From JAGOBP01 sp964550855 (GTDB lineage Bacteria; Chloroflexota; Anaerolineae; Fen-1058): DNA of 64,000 bases. The DNA lies in NCBI GenBank assembly GCA_964550855.1, contig CAZKBQ010000003.1:1-64000 (forward strand). Direction: 5' to 3'. A program made the position numbers and the translations under genes. Within the stretch, counting starts at the first letter, position 1; each line of letters opens with the position of its first letter. This document shows, in pieces, positions 57,759-64,000 of the stretch. The notes under the pieces are model-generated. The model was not told where the DNA came from and did not search any database. It saw nothing but the letters and a program-made list of their open reading frames with translations.

Positions 57759-57786
57759 CGTAAAACGTGTGGCGTAAGGCGTGTTA
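57759..57786. repeat. Heptad-like repeat array 7 (degenerate)
   Basis: Four units (CGTAAAA, CGTGTGG, CGTAAGG, CGTGTTA) between the divergent FmdB-like and gmk genes. They are related to the other heptad arrays but more diverged. Confidence 0.5.
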
Positions 57787-57817
57787 ACGCCCTCAATTAT
57801 ACCTGAGGCAGAGCATC

Positions 57818-58438
57818 TTGACTGAACTTGATCCGTATCAGCGACCGATCAGCCCGCTCCTGATCATTCTCTCCGGCCCGTCGGGTGTGGGCAAGGACAG
57901 CGTGCTGCGCGGCCTCAAGGCGCGCGGTCTGCCCTTCCGCTTTGTGGCGACGATGAACACCCGTGCCCGTCGGCCTGACGAAGTGGACGGGGTGGACTAT
58001 CACTTCGTGTCCACCGAGCAATTTGTCACGATGATGGAGCAGGGCGAGCTGCTGGAGCATGCCGTGGTTTACGGCGACTTCAAGGGCATTCCCCGGCAGC
58101 CGGTGCGCGAGGCGCTGGCCTCTGGGCAAGACGTGATCCTGCGGGTGGATGTGCAGGGCGCGGCCACCATCAAGCGGCTGATCCCCGACGCGGTGTTCAT
58201 CTTTCTGGCCACTGCCGATGAGGCCGAGTTGATCGATCGGTTGTCGCAACGCCACACGGAGACGCCCGAAAGTCTGCGCATTCGTATCGCCACTGCGCGC
58301 GAGGAAATGGCGCGCATTCCCGAGTTTGATTACGTGGTCGTCAACGGCGCCGATCGGCTGGAGGACGCCGTGCGCGATGTCATGAGCATCATTCGTGCCG
58401 AGCATTGCCGCGTGCAGCAACGGACCATCACCCTATGA
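57818..58438 (+). CDS. gmk: Guanylate kinase
   Basis: 206 residues. P-loop LSGPSGVGKDSVLRGL (residues 14-29), the GMP-binding segment STRAPRPxE-like TMNTRARRPDEVDGVDYHF, VYGDFKGIPRQPVREAL and VDVQGAATIKRLIPDAVFIF. It phosphorylates GMP to GDP. No ATG is available before the P-loop; TTG at 57818, preceded by GAGGCAGAG, is the only reasonable start. The P-loop ends K-D where K-G/S is usual. Its stop overlaps the rhomboid start (ATGA). Confidence 0.93.
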   Translation: MTELDPYQRPISPLLIILSGPSGVGKDSVLRGLKARGLPFRFVATMNTRARRPDEVDGVDYHFVSTEQFVTMMEQGELLEHAVVYGDFKGIPRQPVREALASGQDVILRVDVQGAATIKRLIPDAVFIFLATADEAELIDRLSQRHTETPESLRIRIATAREEMARIPEFDYVVVNGADRLEDAVRDVMSIIRAEHCRVQQRTITL

Positions 58439-59190
58439 GCAATTATCCGCCACCCGCTCCGCCAACCACACCCGTGTCACTGCGCCTGCCGTTGACCCGG
58501 CCGCGCGCCACCTACATCTTTCTGGCGATCATCGTCGTCGTCTTCATCATCGAAGAACTGTCGGGCGGCAGCCAGACTTCACGCGTCCTGATCGGCATGG
58601 GCGCCAACTATGGGCCGCTGGTCACGGCCGGCGACTACTGGCGCCTGTTCACGGCCAATTTTCTGCACATCGGCTTTCTGCACATCGCCTTCAACGGTTA
58701 TGCCCTGTACATACTGGGACAGGAGACCGAGGCGTTGTTTGGCACAGCGCGCTTTGTGGTCATCTTCCTGCTATCCGCGCTGGCGGGCGCCATCGCCAGC
58801 TATGCCTTCACATACGGATTGTCCGCCGGGGCGTCGACCGGCATCTTCGGCCTGATTGGCACGCTGATCGCCTTTTTCGTGCGCAACCGCCAGCTGTTTG
58901 GCGTGCTGGGCAGCAGCCGGCTGACCAACCTGATTGTCGTGGCTGCGTTTAACATCTTCTACGGGTTGACGACACCGTTTATCGATAACTGGGGACACGT
59001 GGGCGGCTTCATCGCCGGGCTGACGCTGGGCTGGTTGTTGTGCCCGTTCTACCAGATCGTCGTGACCCAGGACGGCACGCGCCGCGTGATCGATCGGACT
59101 TCGCTGCGATCAGAATCGATCGGAGTGGGGCTGTTTGGCGTGCTGCTGATCGTGGCGTTCGTCGCGGCGCTCTCGATGCATACGCGTTGA
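58435..59190 (+). CDS. Rhomboid family intramembrane serine protease
   Basis: 251 residues with six to seven membrane helices. A Pro-rich N-terminus precedes the first helix. Catalytic features are present: WRLFTANFLHIGFLHIAFNGYAL (split by a turn; the HxxHxxxN motif), nucleophile Ser134 in GASTGIFG and His188 in NWGHVGGFIAG. It cuts membrane proteins within the bilayer. The start overlaps the gmk stop, and the next gene begins one base after the TGA, so the three are co-translated. Confidence 0.93.
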   Translation: MSNYPPPAPPTTPVSLRLPLTRPRATYIFLAIIVVVFIIEELSGGSQTSRVLIGMGANYGPLVTAGDYWRLFTANFLHIGFLHIAFNGYALYILGQETEALFGTARFVVIFLLSALAGAIASYAFTYGLSAGASTGIFGLIGTLIAFFVRNRQLFGVLGSSRLTNLIVVAAFNIFYGLTTPFIDNWGHVGGFIAGLTLGWLLCPFYQIVVTQDGTRRVIDRTSLRSESIGVGLFGVLLIVAFVAALSMHTR

Positions 59191-59191
59191 C

Positions 59192-60538
59192 ATGCTTGGA
59201 GACTGGCTTGGCGTTGTCATTGTGTTTGTGCTGGTGCTGATCAACGGCTTCTTTGTGGCGGCCGAGTTCAGCCTGGTTAGTGTGCGCCGCACGCGCGTGG
59301 AAGAACTGGCCGCGCATGGCAGCCGCGAAGCCAAGTCTGTGCAGCGTGCCGTGCGCGATCCCGATCGGTTTATTGCCGCCACCCAGTTGGGCATCACCCT
59401 GGCCAGCCTGGGGCTGGGCTGGATCGGCGAGCCGGCGCTGTCGCATCTGCTTGAGCCGTTATTCAGGTGGTTGCCCGGCGAGATCGCCGGCACCGCCGCG
59501 CACGTGGCCGCGGGCGGCGCGCTGGCCTTCCTGCTGATTACGAGCATGCACGTCGTGATGGGCGAACTGATGCCAAAGTCGATCGCCTTGCAAAACCCCG
59601 AAAAAACCGCGCTGCTGGTGGCCCGACCCACACTCTTTGCCGAGACGATCTTTCGCCCATTCATCTGGCTGCTGAACGGCGCCGGCAATTTTCTGCTGCG
59701 GCTGCTGGGCTTTCAGCCCGCCGGCGAGCGCGCCGAGCTGCACTCGGTGGAAGAGCTCAAGATGCTGGTGGATGCCAGTCAGCGCGGCGGCGTGTTGGCC
59801 CCGGCCGAGGGCGAAATGCTGCAGGCCGTGTTCGACTTCCGCGACATGCTGGCGCGGCAGGTCATGGTGCCGCGCACCGAAATGATTTGCGTGGAAGCGG
59901 GACAGTCGTTTGCCGACGTCATCGATCTGGTGGCGCAGCATCACCTCACCAAATTTCCAGTCTATGAAAAAGACCTCGATCACATCGTGGGCATCCTGCA
60001 CGCCAAAGACCTGGTGCGCGTCATGCGCCTGTCTGCGTCGAGTCGGCCCACGCCGCGCGACCTGATGCGCGAGCCGCTGATTGTGCCGGACACCATCCGG
60101 GTGGAGGCGCTGCTGGCCCGCTTTCGCCAGCGCAAACAGCACATGGCGATCTTGCTGGATGAATATGGCGGCACGGCCGGCTTGGTGACGCTGCAGGACC
60201 TGCTCGAAGAGATCGTGGGCGACGTAGCCGACGCCTTTGAACCGGGCGAACCCGATCTGCAGCGCCTGCCCGACGGCACCGTGCGCGTCAACGGGCTGAT
60301 GACGCTGGAAGAATTCAACGACGCCTTCGGCCTCAATCTCGACGATCCCAATTACGAGACGATCGCCGGTTACGTGATGGGCCGCCTCGATCGCATTCCC
60401 CGGAGCGGCGACGAGATCGACGTGCCGGTCAACGATCATGAAGTGCTGCGCCTGCGCGTTGAGCTGATGGACGGCAAGCGCATCGCGCGGCTGCTGCTGC
60501 GTTACGTCAGCCGCGCCCCGGCAGCCTCCGCGTCATGA
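59192..60538 (+). CDS. CNNM/CorC-type membrane protein (DUF21-CBS-CorC_HlyC)
   Basis: 448 residues. The DUF21 domain (about 1-200) has three to four helices and the signature FFVAAEFSLVSVRRTRVEEL; a CBS pair follows (about 205-330, MVPRTEMICVEAGQSFADVI and GILHAKDLVRVM), then a CorC_HlyC domain (about 345-440, RLPDGTVRVNGLMTLEEFN). Such proteins are often called hemolysins, but the family includes Mg2+ exporters (CorC, MpfA). It lies between rhomboid and priA with overlapping ends. Confidence 0.92.
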   Translation: MLGDWLGVVIVFVLVLINGFFVAAEFSLVSVRRTRVEELAAHGSREAKSVQRAVRDPDRFIAATQLGITLASLGLGWIGEPALSHLLEPLFRWLPGEIAGTAAHVAAGGALAFLLITSMHVVMGELMPKSIALQNPEKTALLVARPTLFAETIFRPFIWLLNGAGNFLLRLLGFQPAGERAELHSVEELKMLVDASQRGGVLAPAEGEMLQAVFDFRDMLARQVMVPRTEMICVEAGQSFADVIDLVAQHHLTKFPVYEKDLDHIVGILHAKDLVRVMRLSASSRPTPRDLMREPLIVPDTIRVEALLARFRQRKQHMAILLDEYGGTAGLVTLQDLLEEIVGDVADAFEPGEPDLQRLPDGTVRVNGLMTLEEFNDAFGLNLDDPNYETIAGYVMGRLDRIPRSGDEIDVPVNDHEVLRLRVELMDGKRIARLLLRYVSRAPAASAS

Positions 60539-63114
60539 CGCGCCTGGTTGAAGTCGCCGTCTTCCCCCTGCGGCAGCCCGTCATCCGGCGCGCGCCCGCC
60601 ACGTACACCTACACCGTGCCGGATGACTGGCCCGATCTTGAACCCGGCCAGCTGGTGCTGGCGCCCTTTGGCCGGCAGGAGCAATTCGATCGGCTGGTGT
60701 CCGGCATCGTCGTGCGTCGCGCCGATCAGTTGCCCGATGGGCTGCGCCTCAAGCCGCTGGAGGCCATCCTCCATCCGACGCCCGTCGTCGATCCGCTGCG
60801 GCTGGAACTGGCGCAATGGCTGGCGGACACCTACGTAGAACCCCTGAGCAACTGCGTGCGGCTGTTCGCGCCGCCGGGCCAGTCCATCCAATCGGATGTG
60901 GAATATACACTGGTCGAGCGCGACGATGCCCTGCCCCATCTGAGTAAAACTCAGGCCGAGTTGATCGATCTGCTGCGATCACGCGGGCCGCTGCGGGCGG
61001 GACAGATCAACAGCGCCTTTGGTCAGCGGGCCTGGAAGAAGCCGATCGAGCGTCTGGTCGATCAAGGCTGGCTTGCGGCGCGGCGGGTGCTGCCGATGCC
61101 GGGCACGCGCCGCAAGCATGTCAAACTGATCGAGCCGGCCAGCCAGCCGATCGAACCGTCGTCGATCGATTGGGGCAAGGTCAACGTGGCCGCGCGCCGC
61201 CAAGCCATCGCCGCCTTTCTGCAGCAGCAGTCGCAGCCGATGGCCGTCGATTGGTTTGTGGCCGAAACGGGCGCGACAGATTCTGATCTGAAGTTTCTCG
61301 AAAGGAACGGCCTGGCGCGATTTCGAGAACAGGCGATCTGGCGCGATCCGCTGGCCGATCGGATCTTCGTGCCCGCCGAACCGCCGATCCTCACCCGCGA
61401 TCAAGCCCGGGTCTGGGAAGAGATCCGTTCCAATCTCTACTCATCCGCGGCGTTCATGGTCTATCTGCTGTTCGGCATCACGGGCAGCGGCAAGACCGAA
61501 ATTTACCTGCGCGCCGCCGCCGAGGTCTTGAAACAGGGCAAGCGGGCGCTGGTGCTGGTGCCGGAGATCGCGCTGACGCCGCAGATCATCAAGCGTTTTG
61601 CCGCGCGCTTTCACGAGCGGCTGGCCGTATGGCACAGCGAGCTGTCTTTGAACGAGCGCTACGATACGTGGCGGCGCGTACAGTTGGGCGAGGTGGACAT
61701 CGTCATCGGCGCGCGGTCGGCGTTGTTTCTGCCGTTTGAGAAGCTGGGCCTGATCGTGCTGGACGAGGAACACGATGCCAGTTACAAACAGGGAGAGGCA
61801 GGTCAACACGACAGTCCGGTGCGTCTGCCGTTGTATCACGCCCGCGAGACGGCCGTCGAACTGGCGCGGTTGGCCAGGGCCACCGTCATCCTGGGCAGCG
61901 CCACACCCGCGTTGGAAAGCTGGAGCCGGGCACAGCGCGGCGAATACCGTCTGCTGACGCTGTCGCGCCGCATCATCAGCCACGCTCAGCAGCTCGACGA
62001 TCAGCGGGCGCGCTGGCAGGTGACGGCCACGGCTTACGAAACGGGCGAAGCCGAAGCGCGCTTTACGTCGCTGCCGCCGGTGGACATCGTCGATTTGCGC
62101 GCGGAGTTAAAGTCGGGCAATACCCACATCTTCAGCCGGCGCCTGCAGCAGGCGCTGCGCGAGGTGCTCGATCGCGGCCAACAGGCGATCTTGTTCATGA
62201 ACCGGCGCGGCGCGGCCACGTTTGTCATGTGCCGCGACTGCGGTTACGTGGTTAGCTGCCCCCGCTGCGATTCGCCGCTGACGTATCACGAACCAATCGA
62301 GCCGCGCCCCGTCGCGCCCGCGCTGATCTGCCACACGTGCAACCATCGCCAGGCGCAGCCGCAACATTGCCCGGAATGCGGCAGCGGGCGCGTTCGATAT
62401 TTCGGCGCGGGGACGCAGAAGATCGAAAGTGAACTGGCGGCGATGTTCCCGCAGGCGCGCGCGCTGCGCTGGGATCGCGACACGACGACGAGCAAGGGCG
62501 CGCACGAGGTGATCTTGCAGCAGTTCAGCGAGCACCGGGCCGATGTGCTGATCGGTACGCAGATGATCGCGAAAGGGCTGGACTTGCCGCTGGTGACATT
62601 AGTCGGGGTGGTCTCGGCGGATACGAGTTTGCATCTGCCCGATTTTCGCGCCGCCGAACGGACGTTTCAACTGTTGACCCAGGTCGCCGGTCGGGCAGGG
62701 CGCGGCCTGTTGGGCGGACGAGCGATCATCCAGACGTACACGCCCGATCAATATGCCATCGAGACGGCAGCCCGTCACGACTATGAGACCTTTGCGCGGC
62801 TGGAGCTGGAGTTCCGTCAGGCGACGGCCTATCCGCCGTTTACGCGGCTGGCGCGACTGCTGGTCTGGGACAAGAATCCCAATCGGGCGCAAAAACAGGC
62901 CGAAAATGCGGCGCATGAACTGGATGCGATCCTGGCGAAACGCGGCCTCGATCGATCGGCGCTGATCGGCCCGGCGCCGTGCTTCTTCGCCAAAGTGCGC
63001 GATTATTATCGCTGGCACGTGACGCTGCGGCACGCCGATCCGGCGTCGATCCTGAGCGACCTGCCGGGGGGCTTCAACTGGCGCGTCGACGTGGATCCGA
63101 CGAGCATGTTGTAA
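60535..63114 (+). CDS. priA: Primosomal protein N' (replication restart helicase PriA)
   Basis: 859 residues. An N-terminal 3'-DNA-binding domain, a winged helix, then the superfamily 2 helicase: Walker A FGITGSGKTEIYLRA near residue 320, DEEH box IVLDEEHDASYKQ, ILGSATPALES, and the zinc-binding insertion with eight Cys (CRDCGYVVSCPRCD and CHTCNHRQAQPQHCPECG), ending with GTQMIAKGLDLPLVTLVGV and QVAGRAGRG. It reloads the replicative helicase at stalled forks. The start overlaps the CNNM stop (ATGA). A MITE lies just after the stop. Confidence 0.96.
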   Translation: MTRLVEVAVFPLRQPVIRRAPATYTYTVPDDWPDLEPGQLVLAPFGRQEQFDRLVSGIVVRRADQLPDGLRLKPLEAILHPTPVVDPLRLELAQWLADTYVEPLSNCVRLFAPPGQSIQSDVEYTLVERDDALPHLSKTQAELIDLLRSRGPLRAGQINSAFGQRAWKKPIERLVDQGWLAARRVLPMPGTRRKHVKLIEPASQPIEPSSIDWGKVNVAARRQAIAAFLQQQSQPMAVDWFVAETGATDSDLKFLERNGLARFREQAIWRDPLADRIFVPAEPPILTRDQARVWEEIRSNLYSSAAFMVYLLFGITGSGKTEIYLRAAAEVLKQGKRALVLVPEIALTPQIIKRFAARFHERLAVWHSELSLNERYDTWRRVQLGEVDIVIGARSALFLPFEKLGLIVLDEEHDASYKQGEAGQHDSPVRLPLYHARETAVELARLARATVILGSATPALESWSRAQRGEYRLLTLSRRIISHAQQLDDQRARWQVTATAYETGEAEARFTSLPPVDIVDLRAELKSGNTHIFSRRLQQALREVLDRGQQAILFMNRRGAATFVMCRDCGYVVSCPRCDSPLTYHEPIEPRPVAPALICHTCNHRQAQPQHCPECGSGRVRYFGAGTQKIESELAAMFPQARALRWDRDTTTSKGAHEVILQQFSEHRADVLIGTQMIAKGLDLPLVTLVGVVSADTSLHLPDFRAAERTFQLLTQVAGRAGRGLLGGRAIIQTYTPDQYAIETAARHDYETFARLELEFRQATAYPPFTRLARLLVWDKNPNRAQKQAENAAHELDAILAKRGLDRSALIGPAPCFFAKVRDYYRWHVTLRHADPASILSDLPGGFNWRVDVDPTSML

Positions 63115-63129
63115 ACACGGAGCGCAGGG

Positions 63130-63298
63130 GAGTGCGCGTCATTGTTTTGCCAACCGACTTCTCCAGCGAATGAATGCGCGCCTGGCAGGCGTGCCGCCGA
63201 CGAGACCCCGTCCACGCCGGTGGACGATCAGCTCAAGGCTTCCAAGGCGCGATCTCAATCGCCAGCACGCCGCCGCCGCCAAACTTTGACGCGCACTC
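63130..63298. mobile_element. MITE-like element, copy B, with 9-bp target duplication
   Basis: A 169-bp non-coding element in the reverse orientation to copy A. Its ends read GAGTGCGCGTCATTGTTTTG at the left and, on the complement, GAGTGCGCGTCAAAGTTTGG at the right (18 of 21 positions paired). It is flanked by perfect direct repeats AGCGCAGGG at 63121-63129 and 63299-63307. It aligns with copy A along most of its length; the ~20 extra bases lie in the interior. Confidence 0.87.
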
Positions 63299-63314
63299 AG
63301 CGCAGGGATGGCGT

Positions 63315-63343
63315 TTGACAGCCCCTCACGCGCAAGGTAGAAT
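63315..63343 (+). promoter_or_regulatory. Promoter of the DUF5989 gene, beside the MITE
   Basis: TTGACA (63315-63320), 17 bp, TAGAAT (63338-63343). The -35 lies 7 bp beyond the right target duplication of MITE copy B. Confidence 0.8.
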
Positions 63344-63372
63344 TCCTGCCAAGTTTGAGAAGGAGTGTCAGG

Positions 63373-63555
63373 GTGAAGAAGTTCTTTCAGCAGATGTCGA
63401 CGAACATGGGTACGGCCGGCTCGGTGCTGGCCTTTCTGTGGCAGCGCAAACGCTGGTGGCTGATTCCGTTGGTGACGGCGCTGCTGTTGTTTGCCCTGCT
63501 GTTGGTCTTCGCGACGGCATCGGGTGTGGCTCCGTTCATCTACACGTTGTTTTAA
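63373..63555 (+). CDS. DUF5989 small membrane protein
   Basis: 60 residues from GTG 63373, eight bases after the ribosome-binding site GAAGGAG. A short amphipathic N-terminus is followed by WQRKRWWLIPLVTALLLF and a single long membrane helix, ending TASGVAPFIYTLF. This is the DUF5989 pattern, usually encoded beside an SxtJ-like protein and a carbamoyltransferase, as here. The function is unknown. Confidence 0.85.
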   Translation: MKKFFQQMSTNMGTAGSVLAFLWQRKRWWLIPLVTALLLFALLLVFATASGVAPFIYTLF

Positions 63556-63560
63556 GCGAG

Positions 63561-63660
63561 TGTCATTGCGAGGAGGCCGCGGGCCGGCGAAGCAATCTGG
63601 GACCGGGTCAGGGTGAGATTGCTTCGGCGCGAATAGATGCGCCTTGCACTGACGATGTCA
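63561..63660. repeat. Palindromic intergenic repeat (CATTGCGAGG / GCAATCT type)
   Basis: The stretch opens TGTCATTGCGAGGAGG and contains the inverted pair CGAAGCAATCT (63588-63598) / AGATTGCTTCG (63616-63626). Closely similar GTCATTGCGAGG...GAAGCAATCT intergenic repeats are known from many bacterial genomes. Nothing else is seen in this intergenic region. Confidence 0.65.
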
Positions 63661-63721
63661 GGCGACGACAGCGTCATGGCGATTGGGCTGTGACGCTGTC
63701 TGTTTGTGAAGTGGAGGGCTG

Positions 63722-63949
63722 ATGAATCTGCTGCAGAGAATCTGGGCCGGCTGGAAGCGCTTCGGCCATTTCATGGGCGACCTGCTGGGCCGCGTCGTGT
63801 TGACGATCTTCTATTTCACGATCTTCCTGCCGTTCGGCCTGATCACCACGCTGCTCGGCGATCCGCTGGATATGAAGAAGAAAGCCCCGCAGTGGCACCA
63901 GCGCACGACTGGCGACCGCACCATGACCGAAGCGCAGAGGGAGTTCTAG
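63722..63949 (+). CDS. SxtJ-like small membrane protein
   Basis: 75 residues. One membrane helix (RVVLTIFYFTIFLPFGLITTL) follows an amphipathic Trp-rich segment (RIWAGWKRFGHFMGDLLG); the charged tail ends MTEAQREF. This fits the SxtJ family, first named from saxitoxin clusters but widespread beside carbamoyltransferases. The ribosome-binding site is GGAGGGCTG. Its stop is adjacent to the next ATG. Confidence 0.8.
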   Translation: MNLLQRIWAGWKRFGHFMGDLLGRVVLTIFYFTIFLPFGLITTLLGDPLDMKKKAPQWHQRTTGDRTMTEAQREF

Positions 63950-64000
63950 ATGTACATTCTGGGCGTCTCTTGTTATTATCACGATTCGGCGGCAGTGCTG
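63950..64000 (+). CDS. Carbamoyltransferase (NodU/CmcH family), start only
   Basis: The window ends 17 codons into this gene. ATG 63950 overlaps the last base of the SxtJ-like stop codon (TAGATG). The visible residues MYILGVSCYYHDSAAVL match the N-terminus of NodU/CmcH/TobZ-type carbamoyltransferases (consensus ILGISxxxHDSAAAL). These carbamoylate sugars or natural products using carbamoyl phosphate. Together with DUF5989 and SxtJ it forms a cassette that is common in cyanobacteria and Chloroflexota. Confidence 0.85.
   Translation, partial: MYILGVSCYYHDSAAVL

Overview
This is a GC-rich, densely coding bacterial window with many 1-4 bp ATGA/GTGA/TGATG gene overlaps. No rRNA, phage, integrase, transposase gene or CRISPR array is visible. 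The gene set suggests a Chloroflexota (Anaerolineae-like) genome: two LexA proteins with a GAAC-N4-GTTC operator, a three-piece propionyl-CoA carboxylase, a free-standing large chain of methylmalonyl-CoA mutase, PdxS/PdxT, an R3H ATPase, a TumA/TumE pair and a DUF5989/SxtJ/carbamoyltransferase cassette. The phylum is an inference from these families, not a search result.

Layout. 1-5254 is the end of a surface-glycan locus (phosphodiesterase-superfamily protein, GT2 and GT4 glycosyltransferases, methyltransferase, flippase). 5.4-12.0 kb carries a secreted repeat protein, two small lipoproteins and two GT-C-like membrane proteins. 12.2-23.4 kb is mostly housekeeping: M14 carboxypeptidase, DUF72, MutS2, CvpA, transketolase, a CAU-anticodon tRNA, a NYN nuclease-like protein and PcrA. 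23.5-25.5 kb holds a pair of peptide-type ABC permeases without their partners. 25.7-33.3 kb is an acyl-CoA/propionyl-CoA to succinyl-CoA block: acyl-CoA dehydrogenase, carboxylase beta, biotin carboxylase, biotin carrier, methylmalonyl-CoA mutase large chain and epimerase.

33.4-38.9 kb is a DNA-damage-flavoured island: LexA with a classical SOS box inside its promoter, a second LexA-like protein with an altered self-cleavage dipeptide, a soluble FtsK-like translocase, a two-helix membrane protein, a DUF6504-like protein, a YcaQ-type DNA glycosylase and an ankyrin protein. The leaders of both lexA genes contain triplets of TTTGGG(A/T)TA-like boxes spaced about one helical turn apart, which is the most unusual regulatory signal here. 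38.9-43.8 kb encodes a 1485-residue hybrid histidine kinase and a single-domain response regulator. 44.1-51.1 kb is a complete peptide/nickel-type ABC importer, split between its two permeases by an unrelated gene flanked by heptad repeats. 51.3-54.0 kb is the PLP synthase pair pdxS/pdxT, interrupted by an acetyltransferase and a TumA/TumE toxin-antitoxin pair. 54-63.1 kb holds an R3H ATPase, tmk, an FmdB-like zinc ribbon, gmk, rhomboid, CNNM and priA. The window ends in a DUF5989-SxtJ-carbamoyltransferase cassette.

Small repeats are a theme. Two copies of a 149-169 bp MITE-like element (17914-18062 and 63130-63298, opposite orientation) share terminal inverted repeats, and each is flanked by its own perfect 9-bp target duplication just upstream of a promoter. 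A family of 7-bp tandem repeats (TAATGAG/TAAAACG variants) occupies several gene junctions and one coding region. A pair of dRS3-like CATTCCCGC palindromes sits in the largest gene-free stretch (46835-47220).
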